DNA from: Treponema sp. | GTDB taxonomy: Bacteria > Spirochaetota > Spirochaetia > Treponematales > Treponemataceae | Direction: 5' to 3' | DNA: 43,614 nt | Assembly: GCA_004294945.1 (NCBI GenBank) | Contig: SHOL01000001.1 | Coordinates: 1 to 43,614 of the forward strand | In this document: in pieces, positions 24,735 through 33,896 of the stretch | Layout of the letters: every line of letters begins with the position of its first letter | How positions within the stretch are numbered: position 1 is the first letter of the stretch | Position numbers and translations under genes: made by a program | The notes under the pieces: generated by a model | Told to the model about the DNA's origin: nothing | Seen by the model: only the letters and a program-made list of their open reading frames with translations | The model's database searches: none

Positions 24735-25430
24735 GTGTCAACGTTATATATTGTAGCTACACCGATCGGCAACCTTGGAGATATTACGTTTCGTGCCCTG
24801 GAAACCTTCAGGTCTGTTGATGTCATCGTGTGCGAGGATACTCGCCACACGCTCCAGTTGTTGACGCATTTTGATATCAGAAAGCCTTTGTTGTCGTGCA
24901 GGGCGCGCAATGAACACGAAGCTTCGGAGAAGGTGCTTTCTGTACTGGCAAAAGGTCAGAATGCTGCCTATGCCAGTGACGCAGGAACGCCTGCATTAAG
25001 CGACCCCGGGGCGGTTCTGGTACAGAAAGTACGGGAAGCAGGTCATACGGTTGTACCAATTCCCGGAGCGTCTGCGTTTGCTACATTGTTGAGTGTTTCC
25101 GGGACTTCGGATAAAACGGTGGTTTTTGAAGGCTTCCTGTCTCCGAAACCGGGACGCCGCCGTTCGCGATGTAAAGAGCTTCTGGATACGGGGTACGGCT
25201 TTGTTCTGTATGAATCTCCATTCAGAATTGTCAAGTTATTGACTGATCTTGCCGAAATTGACGGTGAACGGAACGTGGTTGTCGGCAGGGAGCTGACAAA
25301 ATTGCATGAAGAACTTGTTTCTGGAACTGCTGCCGAGGTTCTGACTGATTTTGCCGCGAGGCAAAAAATTCTTGGAGAGTTTGCAGTATATGTTTCCGGA
25401 AAAAAACGCTTAACTTGTATAAAGGAATAG
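24735..25430 (+). CDS. rsmI: 16S rRNA (cytidine1402-2'-O)-methyltransferase RsmI
   Basis: RsmI methylates C1402 of 16S rRNA with SAM. The protein of about 231 residues has the tetrapyrrole-methylase fold typical of the family: [20 protein letters not shown] at the N-terminus, [45 protein letters not shown] and [12 protein letters not shown]. The start is ambiguous. GTG 24735 ([10 protein letters not shown]) matches the family, while ATG 24708 would add nine hydrophobic residues; neither has a good ribosome site. flgM follows after 28 bases and may be co-transcribed. Confidence 0.94.
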   Translation: MSTLYIVATPIGNLGDITFRALETFRSVDVIVCEDTRHTLQLLTHFDIRKPLLSCRARNEHEASEKVLSVLAKGQNAAYASDAGTPALSDPGAVLVQKVREAGHTVVPIPGASAFATLLSVSGTSDKTVVFEGFLSPKPGRRRSRCKELLDTGYGFVLYESPFRIVKLLTDLAEIDGERNVVVGRELTKLHEELVSGTAAEVLTDFAARQKILGEFAVYVSGKKRLTCIKE

Positions 25431-25458
25431 CCGATAATTTTGTTGAAGGCAGGATAAT

Positions 25459-25743
25459 ATGATGATAGACCGCTTGGGTGGAATTAACCCGATAGACAAC
25501 ATTCAGAAAAGCCCCAAGATGCAGCGGGTAAGCGGAGCTGCCCAGCATGATTCCATTACCGTCTCTGCAGAGGCGAAAGAGCTTTCTGAAGTGTACAGTG
25601 CAATGGAAACGGTAACAGCTGCACCTGATGTTCGCGCTGACAAAGTAGCAGAGGTTATTCAGAAAATTAAAGATCCCAACTATATAAACTCCTCTGTTGT
25701 TGATCTTGTTGCAGACCGGTTAATGGATGTATACGGGTTATAA
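25459..25743 (+). CDS. flgM: Anti-sigma-28 factor FlgM
   Basis: The 94-residue protein matches FlgM, which holds FliA (sigma-28) inactive until the flagellar export apparatus is complete. The N-terminal part is polar and probably disordered (MIDRLGGINPIDNIQK). The conserved C-terminal sigma-binding region is VRADKVAEVIQKIKDPNY followed by VDLVADRLMDVYGL. CAGGAT lies just before ATG 25459 (ATG 25462 is an alternative). It is 1.4 kb from flaB, whose promoter carries the sigma-28 motif, so the window holds both regulator and target. A strong terminator follows. Confidence 0.88.
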   Translation: MMIDRLGGINPIDNIQKSPKMQRVSGAAQHDSITVSAEAKELSEVYSAMETVTAAPDVRADKVAEVIQKIKDPNYINSSVVDLVADRLMDVYGL

Positions 25744-25778
25744 CATGCGTGTTTGCTTTTAGGCACAACGATAGCCTC

Positions 25779-25808
25779 AGCGGAACTGTACAGTTCCGCT
25801 TTTTTTTT
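25779..25808 (+). terminator. Terminator of flgM
   Basis: A perfect 22-base palindrome centred on GTAC (AGCGGAACTG then TACAGTTCCGCT) is followed by nine T residues. It ends the rsmI-flgM unit. Confidence 0.93.
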
Positions 25809-25939
25809 CTTGATTGACAGGAGTCGCCCTAATAAAGGGTCTATACTATGAAGCACATGGAACAAATATAGGGGACCGCAAAAAACTGTACGTGTTCGAG
25901 GTGCTCTATAGCTAAAAATATAAGAGGGAATTATACAGT

Positions 25940-27088
25940 ATGGCTGATTTTGTGTTCAGAATATCTCCAAATGTCATTCTTGGCCCGTACACACTGGCTC
26001 GAACCGGGCAAATTGCATCAGCATGGGGTACAAATTACATGCTGATAGCTGATCCTGTGCTCAAAGAGTACAAGCTCATAGAAAAGGCTGTTTCTTCCCT
26101 AGAAGAAAAAGGAATTTCTGTTTTTGTTTTTGATGAAATCCCTTCTGCTGCAACTTCTACAACACTCGAACAAGCTTTGTCATTAGCCCGGGGTGCTCAT
26201 GTTCATGGTGTGATTTCTTTTGGCGGAATGAAAACAGCATCATTAGGCAGGGCAGTAGCGGCTCTTTATAACGAAGATCATGATATTTATGAATATCTGT
26301 CCGGCGCGCAACCGTATTCAGGCGCTTTGCCATATATTGAAATTCCTTCGACGGGCAGAGATTTATGCATGTTTATGGACAGAACTCCGGTTATAGACGC
26401 TCGGAACAGACAAATCAAGCTGATGAAAACCCAATCCGGGATCTGTAAGGCAGTAATTATGGATCCAAATTTATACATGTATCTTTCTCCAAATACAGCA
26501 ACTTCTATGATTTTCGATGCGATTACACTGGCAGTAGAAGGGTATGTTTCGACAAAATCCAACTTTTTTTCCGAGACGATCCTTGGAAAGGCGATCGAGA
26601 TGCTTCTTTTGGCGCTGGATCCCGAACAAAGCAAGCTTGTCGGGACTCCTTCAGAGATGCTCGTTGCTCAGGGCGGCTGTCTGGCATCCATGGGTGTTGC
26701 GGTCAGCTCGCCCGGGGTAGCGTCAGCAATTTCTCTTGCATGCAATGCCAGGTATAAAACATCGACTTCTCTTGTGTGTGCTGTGTTGCTTCCATACATA
26801 ATGGAGGATGCATCGCGTGCAAGAGTGGACAGAATTGCAACAATCGGTAAAATGCTCGGGGTCGGTTCTGCAGGCCTTTCCTCCAGCGACTGCGCCAAGG
26901 CAGCAGTTGATGATATTCGCCGACGCCTCGCCTTGGCTGGCATTCCGACCCGCCTGAAGGATCTTTCGTTGTCTATAGACCAGCTTGTTCCGGCAGCTGA
27001 AGACGCTGCGGCGCTTGATATGATGAATTACATACCGCGAGCGATGTCGAGCGATGAGTTGTTCGACCTGATCAAGCAAGCGTATTGA
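25940..27088 (+). CDS. Iron-alcohol-dehydrogenase-fold protein with lost metal ligands
   Basis: The 382 residues align along their whole length with group III (iron-containing) alcohol dehydrogenases, from the N-terminal FRISPNVILGPYTL through D-x-ITLAVEGYVS. Key residues are missing. Asp193 is kept, but the next metal-ligand histidine is Leu197. The usual H-x-LAHPLG...PHG region reads SLACNARYKTSTSLVC (about residues 275-290), with no histidine. The nucleotide loop GGGS is GGMK, and TTAGTGSE is replaced by PSTGRDLC. It is unlikely to be an active Fe-dependent dehydrogenase and may be a binding or structural relative. The stop overlaps the trmH start by one base (TGATG). GAGGG precedes the ATG at longer than usual spacing. 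Confidence 0.75.
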   Translation: MADFVFRISPNVILGPYTLARTGQIASAWGTNYMLIADPVLKEYKLIEKAVSSLEEKGISVFVFDEIPSAATSTTLEQALSLARGAHVHGVISFGGMKTASLGRAVAALYNEDHDIYEYLSGAQPYSGALPYIEIPSTGRDLCMFMDRTPVIDARNRQIKLMKTQSGICKAVIMDPNLYMYLSPNTATSMIFDAITLAVEGYVSTKSNFFSETILGKAIEMLLLALDPEQSKLVGTPSEMLVAQGGCLASMGVAVSSPGVASAISLACNARYKTSTSLVCAVLLPYIMEDASRARVDRIATIGKMLGVGSAGLSSSDCAKAAVDDIRRRLALAGIPTRLKDLSLSIDQLVPAAEDAAALDMMNYIPRAMSSDELFDLIKQAY

Positions 27089-27894
27089 TGATACCGGTTT
27101 ACAAACTGCAAAGACTTCCTCCTGGACAGCGAAGGCGAAAGCTGATAATGATGCTTTCTCAGATAGAACAGTCGATGCTGCATCCTGGGGAAAATACGGA
27201 ATCGAATTCCGTATCTGCAGACGTGATTGTGTCGATCATTACGCTGGTTTTGGAAGATGAGTCATTGAGTGACAAGGCTCGGAGTGAACTTGATCTGTTG
27301 CTGCATGGCCGTGACGAGACCTTCTCCGATGCGCGAAGAATTGTGAATACTGCGAGGCATGCTCTTCTTTCTGTCACAGGAGCTCTTCCTGCTGAATGGG
27401 ATCTTGTTGTCCCGTGGGCTCAATTGTCAGATTCCGGGAAGCGTCCTTTTTTTCCTGGTGTTTCTGTGTATGCAGAAGATATTCGGTCGCCGTTCAATAT
27501 TGGATCAATTTTTCGGACGGCAGAAGCTTTTGGCGCAGAAAAGGTGCTTGTTTCGCCTCTCTGTGTTTCACCGGAACATCAGCGGGCGCAACGTTCTGCA
27601 ATGGGGTGCACAGAGTATCTTCCCTGGGAAGTCATGGACTTAGCCAATCTTCCAGCCGATTTGCCTGTGTTTGCTCTGGAAACAGGCGGTACTCCGATCG
27701 ACGAGTTTGCTTTTCCTGAACAAGGTATTGTCATTGTAGGTTCTGAAGAGCTCGGAATCAGTCCGGAAGCTCTAGCAAGAGCCCGGTATGGACGGGTTTC
27801 GATCCCTATGTATGGAATTAAAGCTTCGCTGAATGTGGGTGTCGCCTTTGGAATTTTAATGCAGTATTGGTCTGCCTATCTGGTTGATTCTTGA
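27088..27894 (+). CDS. TrmH/SpoU-family RNA 2'-O-methyltransferase
   Basis: The product is about 268 residues. The C-terminal 150 form a SPOUT knot with motif 1 YAEDIRSPFNIGSIFRTAEAFG (N-x2-GS-x2-R-T-A), motif 2 IVIVGSEELGISPEAL, and motif 3 SIPMYGIKASLNVGVAFGILM. The N-terminal 110 residues are helical and not obviously an L30e-like domain, so the RNA target cannot be named. ATG 27088 shares its A with the stop of the upstream gene (TTG 27085 is an alternative), indicating coupled translation. The last 19 bases overlap the converging HDOD gene. Confidence 0.85.
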   Translation: MIPVYKLQRLPPGQRRRKLIMMLSQIEQSMLHPGENTESNSVSADVIVSIITLVLEDESLSDKARSELDLLLHGRDETFSDARRIVNTARHALLSVTGALPAEWDLVVPWAQLSDSGKRPFFPGVSVYAEDIRSPFNIGSIFRTAEAFGAEKVLVSPLCVSPEHQRAQRSAMGCTEYLPWEVMDLANLPADLPVFALETGGTPIDEFAFPEQGIVIVGSEELGISPEALARARYGRVSIPMYGIKASLNVGVAFGILMQYWSAYLVDS

Positions 27895-29372
27895 ACAAAT
27901 ACTTTTTCTATAGACCGGGCAATTTTCTGGAGTTGGGTTTCATCGGCTATATTGAACAGCTTCAGCAGTTCAGGATTGATTTGATAGTAATCTATTTCAT
28001 TGTCCAGATAATGAATCAAAAGATCGGCAAAACAGACTGTCGAGGCAAGAACGACATTGTCATCAGGTGTAATTTCCGGTTGATGATGATAACGGATTGA
28101 ATTGATGATAGATTGAGGGAAATTCCACTTTTCTGCAAGAGCTGCACCGATCTCTGCATGATTCTGTCCGGAGATAATTGTGTTGAATATTTTCTCCGGA
28201 ATTCCATGAAGTTTTCGTGCTTCTTCAATTTTTTGCAGCGTGTCAGGATGAACAGCGCTGAAGACAATTTTTCCGATATCGTGCAGGAGTCCACACACAT
28301 ACGCATCTTCCATAACAATACGGTTGTGCAGAAAATTTCGTGCGAGATTATATGAAAAGAATGCTGCCTTGTACGAATGAGCCCATAATTGCTTTTGTTC
28401 TTCAGATTGAGGTCCCAGCACTTTCAGGGTTCCGACGGTCAACACCAGATTTTTTATGCCTCGTATTCCAATCATTTTTACTGCTTCGGTGATGGAGGTG
28501 CATTTTTTGGAGAGGGCGAATGCGGCTGAATTGACCAGTTTGAGTAAATCTGCAGTAAGGGAAACGTCGTTGCTGATATGGAGCGCAATTTGCGAAAGCT
28601 TTGAATCCGGGTCGTTCAAGAGTTTTTCAATTCGGGCTATGTTTTCCGGGAATTTGGGAAGCGTGTCTATGTATTTAACGATTTCTGATGAGAGTTGATT
28701 TATCTGGTCGATGAGGACGATATCGAGCGGTACGGATATACGGGTTATAGTTTCGCCTTTTTCGACAAGAACATTATAGCTTTCATCATTCAATCCTACT
28801 TTTTTGAGCATGAGTATCATGATAACCAAACCCAGGCCAGCACCTTCCGAGTCGTCAAGAACTTGCGACAGCGCTTCTTCAAGGGTTGTAAACTGCCGTG
28901 AACGAGCTATTTTGTCGAACACACGCATAAATTCTGTTTTGGTCATTTCTGCATTGTTGCGGATTTCGACGAGTATATTGTGGCCTTTCAGCTGAAGAAT
29001 AACCTTAACGTACAAACCTGCTTCTTTTTGAAGCTGTAAGTAATAGTTTATGTTCGAGAGCGTGTCTTCCTTGAACGTTTTCATTCCGATTTCATAATCG
29101 TCCGGATCGTTGATGTCCAGATTTTTTTCCCTGAAGTAGACTCGCTTGGTGTTTGCTTTTTTTGCATTCGTTGTCAATTCGTTGATACAGTAGGCAAGAT
29201 AGTCTTTTAGCTTGTCCTGGTTTATTTCTTCCAGGAAGCTTTCGAGTACCTCGGATATATACAGTTCTATTTCATGCGGAAGTGTATAGGTTGTTATGGA
29301 CAGCGGAACTCCCATTCGTGTGGCTTTTTGTATCTTTTGTGTATCGACTGCGCTTTTATTTATATTCTGCAT
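27876..29372 (-). CDS. Histidine-kinase-like ATPase fold fused to an HDOD domain
   Basis: In the 498-residue protein, residues about 25-215 resemble a GHKL ATPase: an N-box-like YCINELTTNAKKAN near 62-75 and a G-rich lid DDSEGAGLGLVIMIL near 172-186. Residues about 225-430 are an HDOD domain (LPKFPENIARIEKLLND, LLKLVNSAAFAL, YVCGLLHDIGKIVF, GQNHAEIGAALAEKWNFP), retaining HD in HDIGK and later H/HH. No phosphoacceptor His box or receiver domain is visible, so it is not a complete sensor kinase. HDOD proteins often act in signalling without a known enzyme activity. The role here is unknown; coupling ATP binding to HDOD output is an inference. Confidence 0.82.
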   Translation of the reverse strand: MQNINKSAVDTQKIQKATRMGVPLSITTYTLPHEIELYISEVLESFLEEINQDKLKDYLAYCINELTTNAKKANTKRVYFREKNLDINDPDDYEIGMKTFKEDTLSNINYYLQLQKEAGLYVKVILQLKGHNILVEIRNNAEMTKTEFMRVFDKIARSRQFTTLEEALSQVLDDSEGAGLGLVIMILMLKKVGLNDESYNVLVEKGETITRISVPLDIVLIDQINQLSSEIVKYIDTLPKFPENIARIEKLLNDPDSKLSQIALHISNDVSLTADLLKLVNSAAFALSKKCTSITEAVKMIGIRGIKNLVLTVGTLKVLGPQSEEQKQLWAHSYKAAFFSYNLARNFLHNRIVMEDAYVCGLLHDIGKIVFSAVHPDTLQKIEEARKLHGIPEKIFNTIISGQNHAEIGAALAEKWNFPQSIINSIRYHHQPEITPDDNVVLASTVCFADLLIHYLDNEIDYYQINPELLKLFNIADETQLQKIARSIEKVFVQESTR

Positions 29373-29423
29373 TATCGATAGTGTACTCCAGTAATTGCCA
29401 TTTTTCCAGCAGACTTTGATATG

Positions 29424-31787
29424 CTACGATAATAATCTCTGCATTCGCTGGGCATAGTCCTGTAAGGTTTTATACACTTTTAACGAAAAATCTTCGTGCG
29501 GAACACCGGACAGGATTTCCAGACCTTCTTCTACCGTCTTGATTGCCCAAATATGAAAGTTTTTTTGTTGAATTGCACTCTCTACTCGTTCTTCAAGGAT
29601 AAGGTTGCTTAAATTTCTGAATGGGATCATCACTCCTTGTGTACCGGTCAATCCCAGGATTGTACATGCATCGAAAAATGCTTCGATTTTTTCCGGGATT
29701 CCGCCGACCGGTTGGACATCTCCGATTTGGTTCAGGCTACCGGTTACTGCAATATCCTGGCGAAGCGGAAGATTTGCGATGGCAGACAGCAGAGAAAAAA
29801 AAGCGGCACATGAGGCAGAGTCTCCGTCAACTTCGGTATAGGACTGTTCGAAGCATATACTTGCGGAAATAGCCAAGGGTATGTCACGGGCGAATTTTCT
29901 GTGTAGCAGTCCCTGGATAATAAGGTGGGCTTTGTCGTAAATTTCACCGGACAAGCCTGATTCTCCTTCTATATTGATGATTCCCTTGTTTCCCGGGGCT
30001 GCTTGCGCTGTTACTGCCACTGGTATTCCGAACGAAAGATATCCTCGATCATGTACTGCCAGTCCATTTACTTTTCCGATCATGGTGCCGCTTACATCCA
30101 ACAGAATTTCTTTGGTTTTAATCATTTCCTTGTACTTCTCTTCCGGCAGCTGCTGGAGTAATCTGCGGTATGCAAGAGTTGCAGAAATGGTCTGGCCAGA
30201 AATGATGTGGTGTTTCTCTTTTCTGGCATGAAAATCAGCCTCTCTGAGAAGGTCAGCAATGACGGTAAAACGAGTGGTTATTTTTGTTCTCTCGTCTGCA
30301 ACCCGGGATGCGTAGGTTAAAATTCGGGAGACCCCTGAATCATCAACTGGAAGAAAGTTATTCCGTTTGATGATTCCGTCAATAAAAGAAATGAAATGAG
30401 TCATGTTTTCTTCTGTTCGCGGCATTACCGAATCAAATTCTGCACATACTTTGAAGAGTTTCTGGAAATCGGGATCTTCCTGATACAGGTAATCATAAGA
30501 CATCTCTCCACCAATGAGGATCACCTTGAAGTTGATCGGCAAGGGCTGGGGTTTGATTACGCTCGGCAAGTGGCTGCTGGATGGAGGATTTTGAATTTCT
30601 ACTTTTCCTGACTGGAGGATTCGTTTTAGATACAGCCAGGATCCATCCTCGATCAGGACATCCTGTAAACGTAATACAAGATAGCCGCCAAAGGCTCTGT
30701 GTACAGCGCCGGGACGAATGCGCAGGTGTCCGTTATGCGAAGATTCGTCGGTTCCTTCCGGGGCTTCAATAGATCCAAACAGGTTTGCGAATGTTGGAAG
30801 TTCTTCCTGAATTACATAATTTTTTGAAATCGAGTTTTCGCATACCAAATTGACAGAATAACGGCCGAAAAAGTGTTTCTTGTGCGAAAGATTCTTAAAG
30901 GGTTCTGTGTAGACATGTACCCGCGAAAGCAGGTCTTCCCGGACTGCTTCAAGCCACGAGACAACTTCCTGGTTAACCGGATCTTTACGATACAGCGAGT
31001 TCAACAGGGCCAGTTCATTGTCGATTATGGGAGATGCGGATTCTGTTTTAAGAATTCGAATCTGTTTTTCTGTTTGTTTGCGTTTTTCCCGAAGTAGCTT
31101 GAAGAGCTCTGCCATCTGATCAAGACACGTAAAGTACTGTTCTTTGACGGCAGCCAATTGGTGTGCAGGATACTTACCCCGGTCAACCAAACCCTGCAGA
31201 TCTTCAAATGTTACCGGTTTGTTTTTATAGACCGGAACAAGATCCATTGACCGGGATTCATCGTCCTTAATCGTTCGAAGTTTGAAACCTTTTTCGTTCA
31301 TGCGGGTTTCGAAGTCCGAAAGAAGCTGATTTTCTTCAGTGTCTGCTTTTGCCTGCAGTTTTTTGCTTGCAGCAGAGAATACTTCCGATTTTGTTATTTG
31401 GAGCGCTTGGCGGCGAATAGATTCAATTGCCGAGTGCATTGTCTGCTTGAATCGGGCTCCTGTTCCTGCCGGAAAAAAAAGGGCTTTTGGTTCTAGGGGT
31501 CGGGAAAAATTGTATACATACGCAATATCTTGTAGCTCATCCTGATTTGCTTTATAGTCAGACAACAGCGAAGTCAGGACGGTTCGTCTTCCTGTTCCGG
31601 ATGCGCCCATTATAAAAATATTGTATCCATCAGCATGTATTCCAAGTCCGAGTTCCAGGGCCTGCATTGCGCGGTCCTGACCGATGATGGGATTTGAGGG
31701 CGTATGTGTGCGAAGGTTATGGACAAGAGCTTCTGGTATCGAAAAGACTGCTTGCGCAGGGGTGAGCTCCGAATTGTGTATGGGCAT
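29424..31787 (-). CDS. LonB/LonC-like ATP-dependent protease (AAA_32 type)
   Basis: The 787-residue protein has an N-terminal AAA+ module with a long helical insertion (about 190-300) and a C-terminal Lon protease domain. The serine-lysine dyad is visible: Ser657 in EVDGDSASCAA and Lys700 in GGIPEKIEAFF, 43 residues apart as in Lon. The P-loop reads FIMGASGTGRRT (about residues 57-68), with Arg where Walker A normally has Lys. The domain order matches the Lon-related AAA_32 proteases that lack the Lon N-domain. AAGGAG lies seven bases before ATG 31787. It stands alone between the HDOD gene and a divergent membrane-protein gene. Confidence 0.88.
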   Translation of the reverse strand: MPIHNSELTPAQAVFSIPEALVHNLRTHTPSNPIIGQDRAMQALELGLGIHADGYNIFIMGASGTGRRTVLTSLLSDYKANQDELQDIAYVYNFSRPLEPKALFFPAGTGARFKQTMHSAIESIRRQALQITKSEVFSAASKKLQAKADTEENQLLSDFETRMNEKGFKLRTIKDDESRSMDLVPVYKNKPVTFEDLQGLVDRGKYPAHQLAAVKEQYFTCLDQMAELFKLLREKRKQTEKQIRILKTESASPIIDNELALLNSLYRKDPVNQEVVSWLEAVREDLLSRVHVYTEPFKNLSHKKHFFGRYSVNLVCENSISKNYVIQEELPTFANLFGSIEAPEGTDESSHNGHLRIRPGAVHRAFGGYLVLRLQDVLIEDGSWLYLKRILQSGKVEIQNPPSSSHLPSVIKPQPLPINFKVILIGGEMSYDYLYQEDPDFQKLFKVCAEFDSVMPRTEENMTHFISFIDGIIKRNNFLPVDDSGVSRILTYASRVADERTKITTRFTVIADLLREADFHARKEKHHIISGQTISATLAYRRLLQQLPEEKYKEMIKTKEILLDVSGTMIGKVNGLAVHDRGYLSFGIPVAVTAQAAPGNKGIINIEGESGLSGEIYDKAHLIIQGLLHRKFARDIPLAISASICFEQSYTEVDGDSASCAAFFSLLSAIANLPLRQDIAVTGSLNQIGDVQPVGGIPEKIEAFFDACTILGLTGTQGVMIPFRNLSNLILEERVESAIQQKNFHIWAIKTVEEGLEILSGVPHEDFSLKVYKTLQDYAQRMQRLLS

Positions 31788-31924
31788 ACGATACTCCTTG
31801 TATTACAAGTAATTGATCACGACGGTTTGGACGTTTGTATGCAAACCTGAAATGAATTCTGACAATCTTGGTATTCATTTCGAGAATAACAACAGTATAT
31901 CTTATTATAGACGGAGAGAGCAGT

Positions 31925-33058
31925 ATGTCTGATTTATTTGTCGGAGAGATACTTGTTCTGATTTTACTCATTCCTGTACTTGCGCGGCCGTTTGTTCCCA
32001 AGCTTCGATATATGGAAGGACTAACACTGCTTCCGGTTACCGCAGTCGTAGTGGCTGTGTTCGTTGTGCTTGCCGAAGGCTTATCGCTGACACTGTTTCC
32101 TGTTCTTGCTTTCGCTGTTTTGATGTTTCTTGTTACTCTTCCCCGCATGGTACAATACACTAGGGGTCTTCCTACCGATTTTTTCGGACCAGGGGCGATA
32201 CTGGGGTGTGTCCTGTTGAGTATTGTGTATACAGGGGTGGTGTGTGTTTCCATTCTGTACATGCCTGAGCCATATAGCGAAACAGAGAAAATGTTCAAAA
32301 AAGAATCAGAATTCAGGTATGAAGGAAATGGATTGTTTGCGACCTACAGCCTGTGGTCTCCGCCTGAAGCTGACCAATGGAACAGGAATATTGTACTCTT
32401 TCTTCATGATGCCAGTACTGCGCCTGAGTCCCGCCCGATAGCGGCTTCGTTGCTTTCTAGTGAAGGTTTTTATGTTGTTGAAGCATCGTTTACCGGCAAT
32501 TGCGGATATACATCCATACTTCATAAAACGATGAATGGACGTCGCATTGCAGGGTCGTTGCTGCGCGTGTTCGGCCAAAGCGAATTGGTATTCAGGAATG
32601 AAAATCTTGAGGCGATTCAGATAATGGAATTAAACCGGATGCTCTCTTTTTGCACAGAAAAATTCGGTTCGACTTCCAGTATTTATATATGCGCAGAAGG
32701 AAGCGCAAATAAAGCGGCCTTGCAGGCTTATAGTAGCAATCCCGGTGTTTTTAAGGGCGTGGTATGCATTGCCGGATCAACAGAATTTGAAACCTTGTCG
32801 GCAAAAGTTCCCGATCCGTGTGTGCCGACTTCGGTGCTGGGCTCTTTGCCTCCAGAAGCCTATGCTTCCGGACGGCTCTTTCTGACTGCGCCGGATTCGC
32901 ATCTTTTTGGGCTGGGCGAAATTGGAAGTACAGACGTGCTTCAGGCAATTCTGCTGGGCGGATTCCGTGATGAGGGGCATCGTACTGCGGAGCTTGTCGG
33001 GCGGAAAATTCTGACATGGATTCAAAAGCGGAGTGAAAATGACAGCAGTAGACCTTGA
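31925..33058 (+). CDS. Membrane protein with a C-terminal alpha/beta-hydrolase-like domain
   Basis: The product is about 377 residues. Four hydrophobic segments occupy roughly the first 120 (FVGEILVLILLIPVLA; LTLLPVTAVVVAVFVVLA; LFPVLAFAVLMFLVTL; AILGCVLLSIVYTGVVCV). The remaining 250 form a soluble domain with alternating strands and helices such as IVLFLHDASTAPESRPIAASL and SIYICAEGSANKAALQAY. This suggests an alpha/beta-hydrolase fold, but the nucleophile elbow reads AEGSA rather than GxSxG, so catalytic activity is doubtful. GGAGAG precedes ATG 31925; an upstream in-frame start at 31868 is rejected. It overlaps the Nif3-like gene by 20 bases. Confidence 0.6.
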   Translation: MSDLFVGEILVLILLIPVLARPFVPKLRYMEGLTLLPVTAVVVAVFVVLAEGLSLTLFPVLAFAVLMFLVTLPRMVQYTRGLPTDFFGPGAILGCVLLSIVYTGVVCVSILYMPEPYSETEKMFKKESEFRYEGNGLFATYSLWSPPEADQWNRNIVLFLHDASTAPESRPIAASLLSSEGFYVVEASFTGNCGYTSILHKTMNGRRIAGSLLRVFGQSELVFRNENLEAIQIMELNRMLSFCTEKFGSTSSIYICAEGSANKAALQAYSSNPGVFKGVVCIAGSTEFETLSAKVPDPCVPTSVLGSLPPEAYASGRLFLTAPDSHLFGLGEIGSTDVLQAILLGGFRDEGHRTAELVGRKILTWIQKRSENDSSRP

Positions 33059-33800
33059 TCGGTGGTTGTCCGGGGTGCTTAAGCCCGAGATGTTTGCAGA
33101 AGCTGATCCGTCGAGAAACGGCCTTCAAGTGGATAATGACGGCAGAGATATCTCTTGCGTTGCTTTTGCCGTGGACGCATGCAGGGATTCTTTTGAGCGG
33201 GCGGCTGCGGCAGGCGCAGGAATGCTGGTGGTGCACCATGGTCTTTTCTGGAAAGAGGCCGAATGCGTAACCGGCCCTCTGTATCAGCGCATTAAGACAC
33301 TTTTTGACAATAATATCGCCCTGTATGCTTCGCATCTTCCGCTGGATGCGCATCCTCTTGTGGGGCATAATGCCGGTCTTGCCGCACGAATAGGCCTTGA
33401 ACGTCTTGAGCCGTTCGGTATATGGCGCGGATTGCCTATCGGTTTTAAAGGCTTTTTTTCAGAACCTGTACATCTTGATGTTGTATTGAGCAGACTATTT
33501 CCCGACGGAAAGAAACCGCTTGCTGTTTTGCCGTTCGGCCAGCAGAATGTCTGTTCGGTTGGGATCGTATCCGGCGGTGCTTCCGATGAGGTCTGGCAGG
33601 CGATCGATGAAAAACTGGATCTGTTCATAACAGGAGAAATCTCTCATGAAATATATCATCCGAGCCAGGAACATGGAATTTCTGTGATTGCCGGCGGACA
33701 TTATCAAACAGAAACCGTTGGGTTAAAACTGCTTGCAGAAAAGCTTGCCCTTGAAACAGGGCTCGAAACCGTGTTTATTGATGTCCCTACCGGTTTATAA
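33039..33800 (+). CDS. Nif3-like dinuclear metal-centre protein (DUF34/YbgI family)
   Basis: The 253-residue protein matches the Nif3 family of toroidal hexamers. Metal ligands appear in LVVHHGLFW (HH, about residues 66-67), the SHLPLDAH segment (about 99-106) and the C-terminal AGGHYQTE. Proposed roles include GTP cyclohydrolase I type 2-like activity, but function is unsettled. GGAG lies five bases before ATG 33039 (GTG 33033 is an alternative). The gene starts inside the end of the upstream membrane-protein gene, so translation is coupled. Confidence 0.9.
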   Translation: MTAVDLDRWLSGVLKPEMFAEADPSRNGLQVDNDGRDISCVAFAVDACRDSFERAAAAGAGMLVVHHGLFWKEAECVTGPLYQRIKTLFDNNIALYASHLPLDAHPLVGHNAGLAARIGLERLEPFGIWRGLPIGFKGFFSEPVHLDVVLSRLFPDGKKPLAVLPFGQQNVCSVGIVSGGASDEVWQAIDEKLDLFITGEISHEIYHPSQEHGISVIAGGHYQTETVGLKLLAEKLALETGLETVFIDVPTGL

Positions 33801-33828
33801 GGCTGCATTTCTTTGAGTGAGCTCTGAT

Positions 33829-33866
33829 GAGGCTATTGCAAAAATCAGCGTCTTTTGAGAGCCTCA
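33829..33866. repeat. Diverged single hairpin related to the three-hairpin repeat (copy E)
   Basis: ATGAGGCT and AGCCTCAT (8-bp perfect outer arms) enclose a GCAAAA...TCTTTT inner part. The arm GAGGCTATTGCAAAA resembles GAGGCTCTTTCAAAA of copy B, and the closing arm ends GAGCCTC as in copies A-C. It sits 28 bases after the Nif3-like gene and before lspA. Homology is likely but not certain. Confidence 0.5.
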
Positions 33867-33896
33867 TACAATAATTTTATTGCAACTGGAGTTTTT

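Noticed and set aside
25814-25844. TTGACA ... TATACT promoter ahead of the iron-ADH-like gene
   Set aside because: The hexamers are good, but the spacer is 22 bases, too long for normal sigma-70; kept only as a weak possibility.
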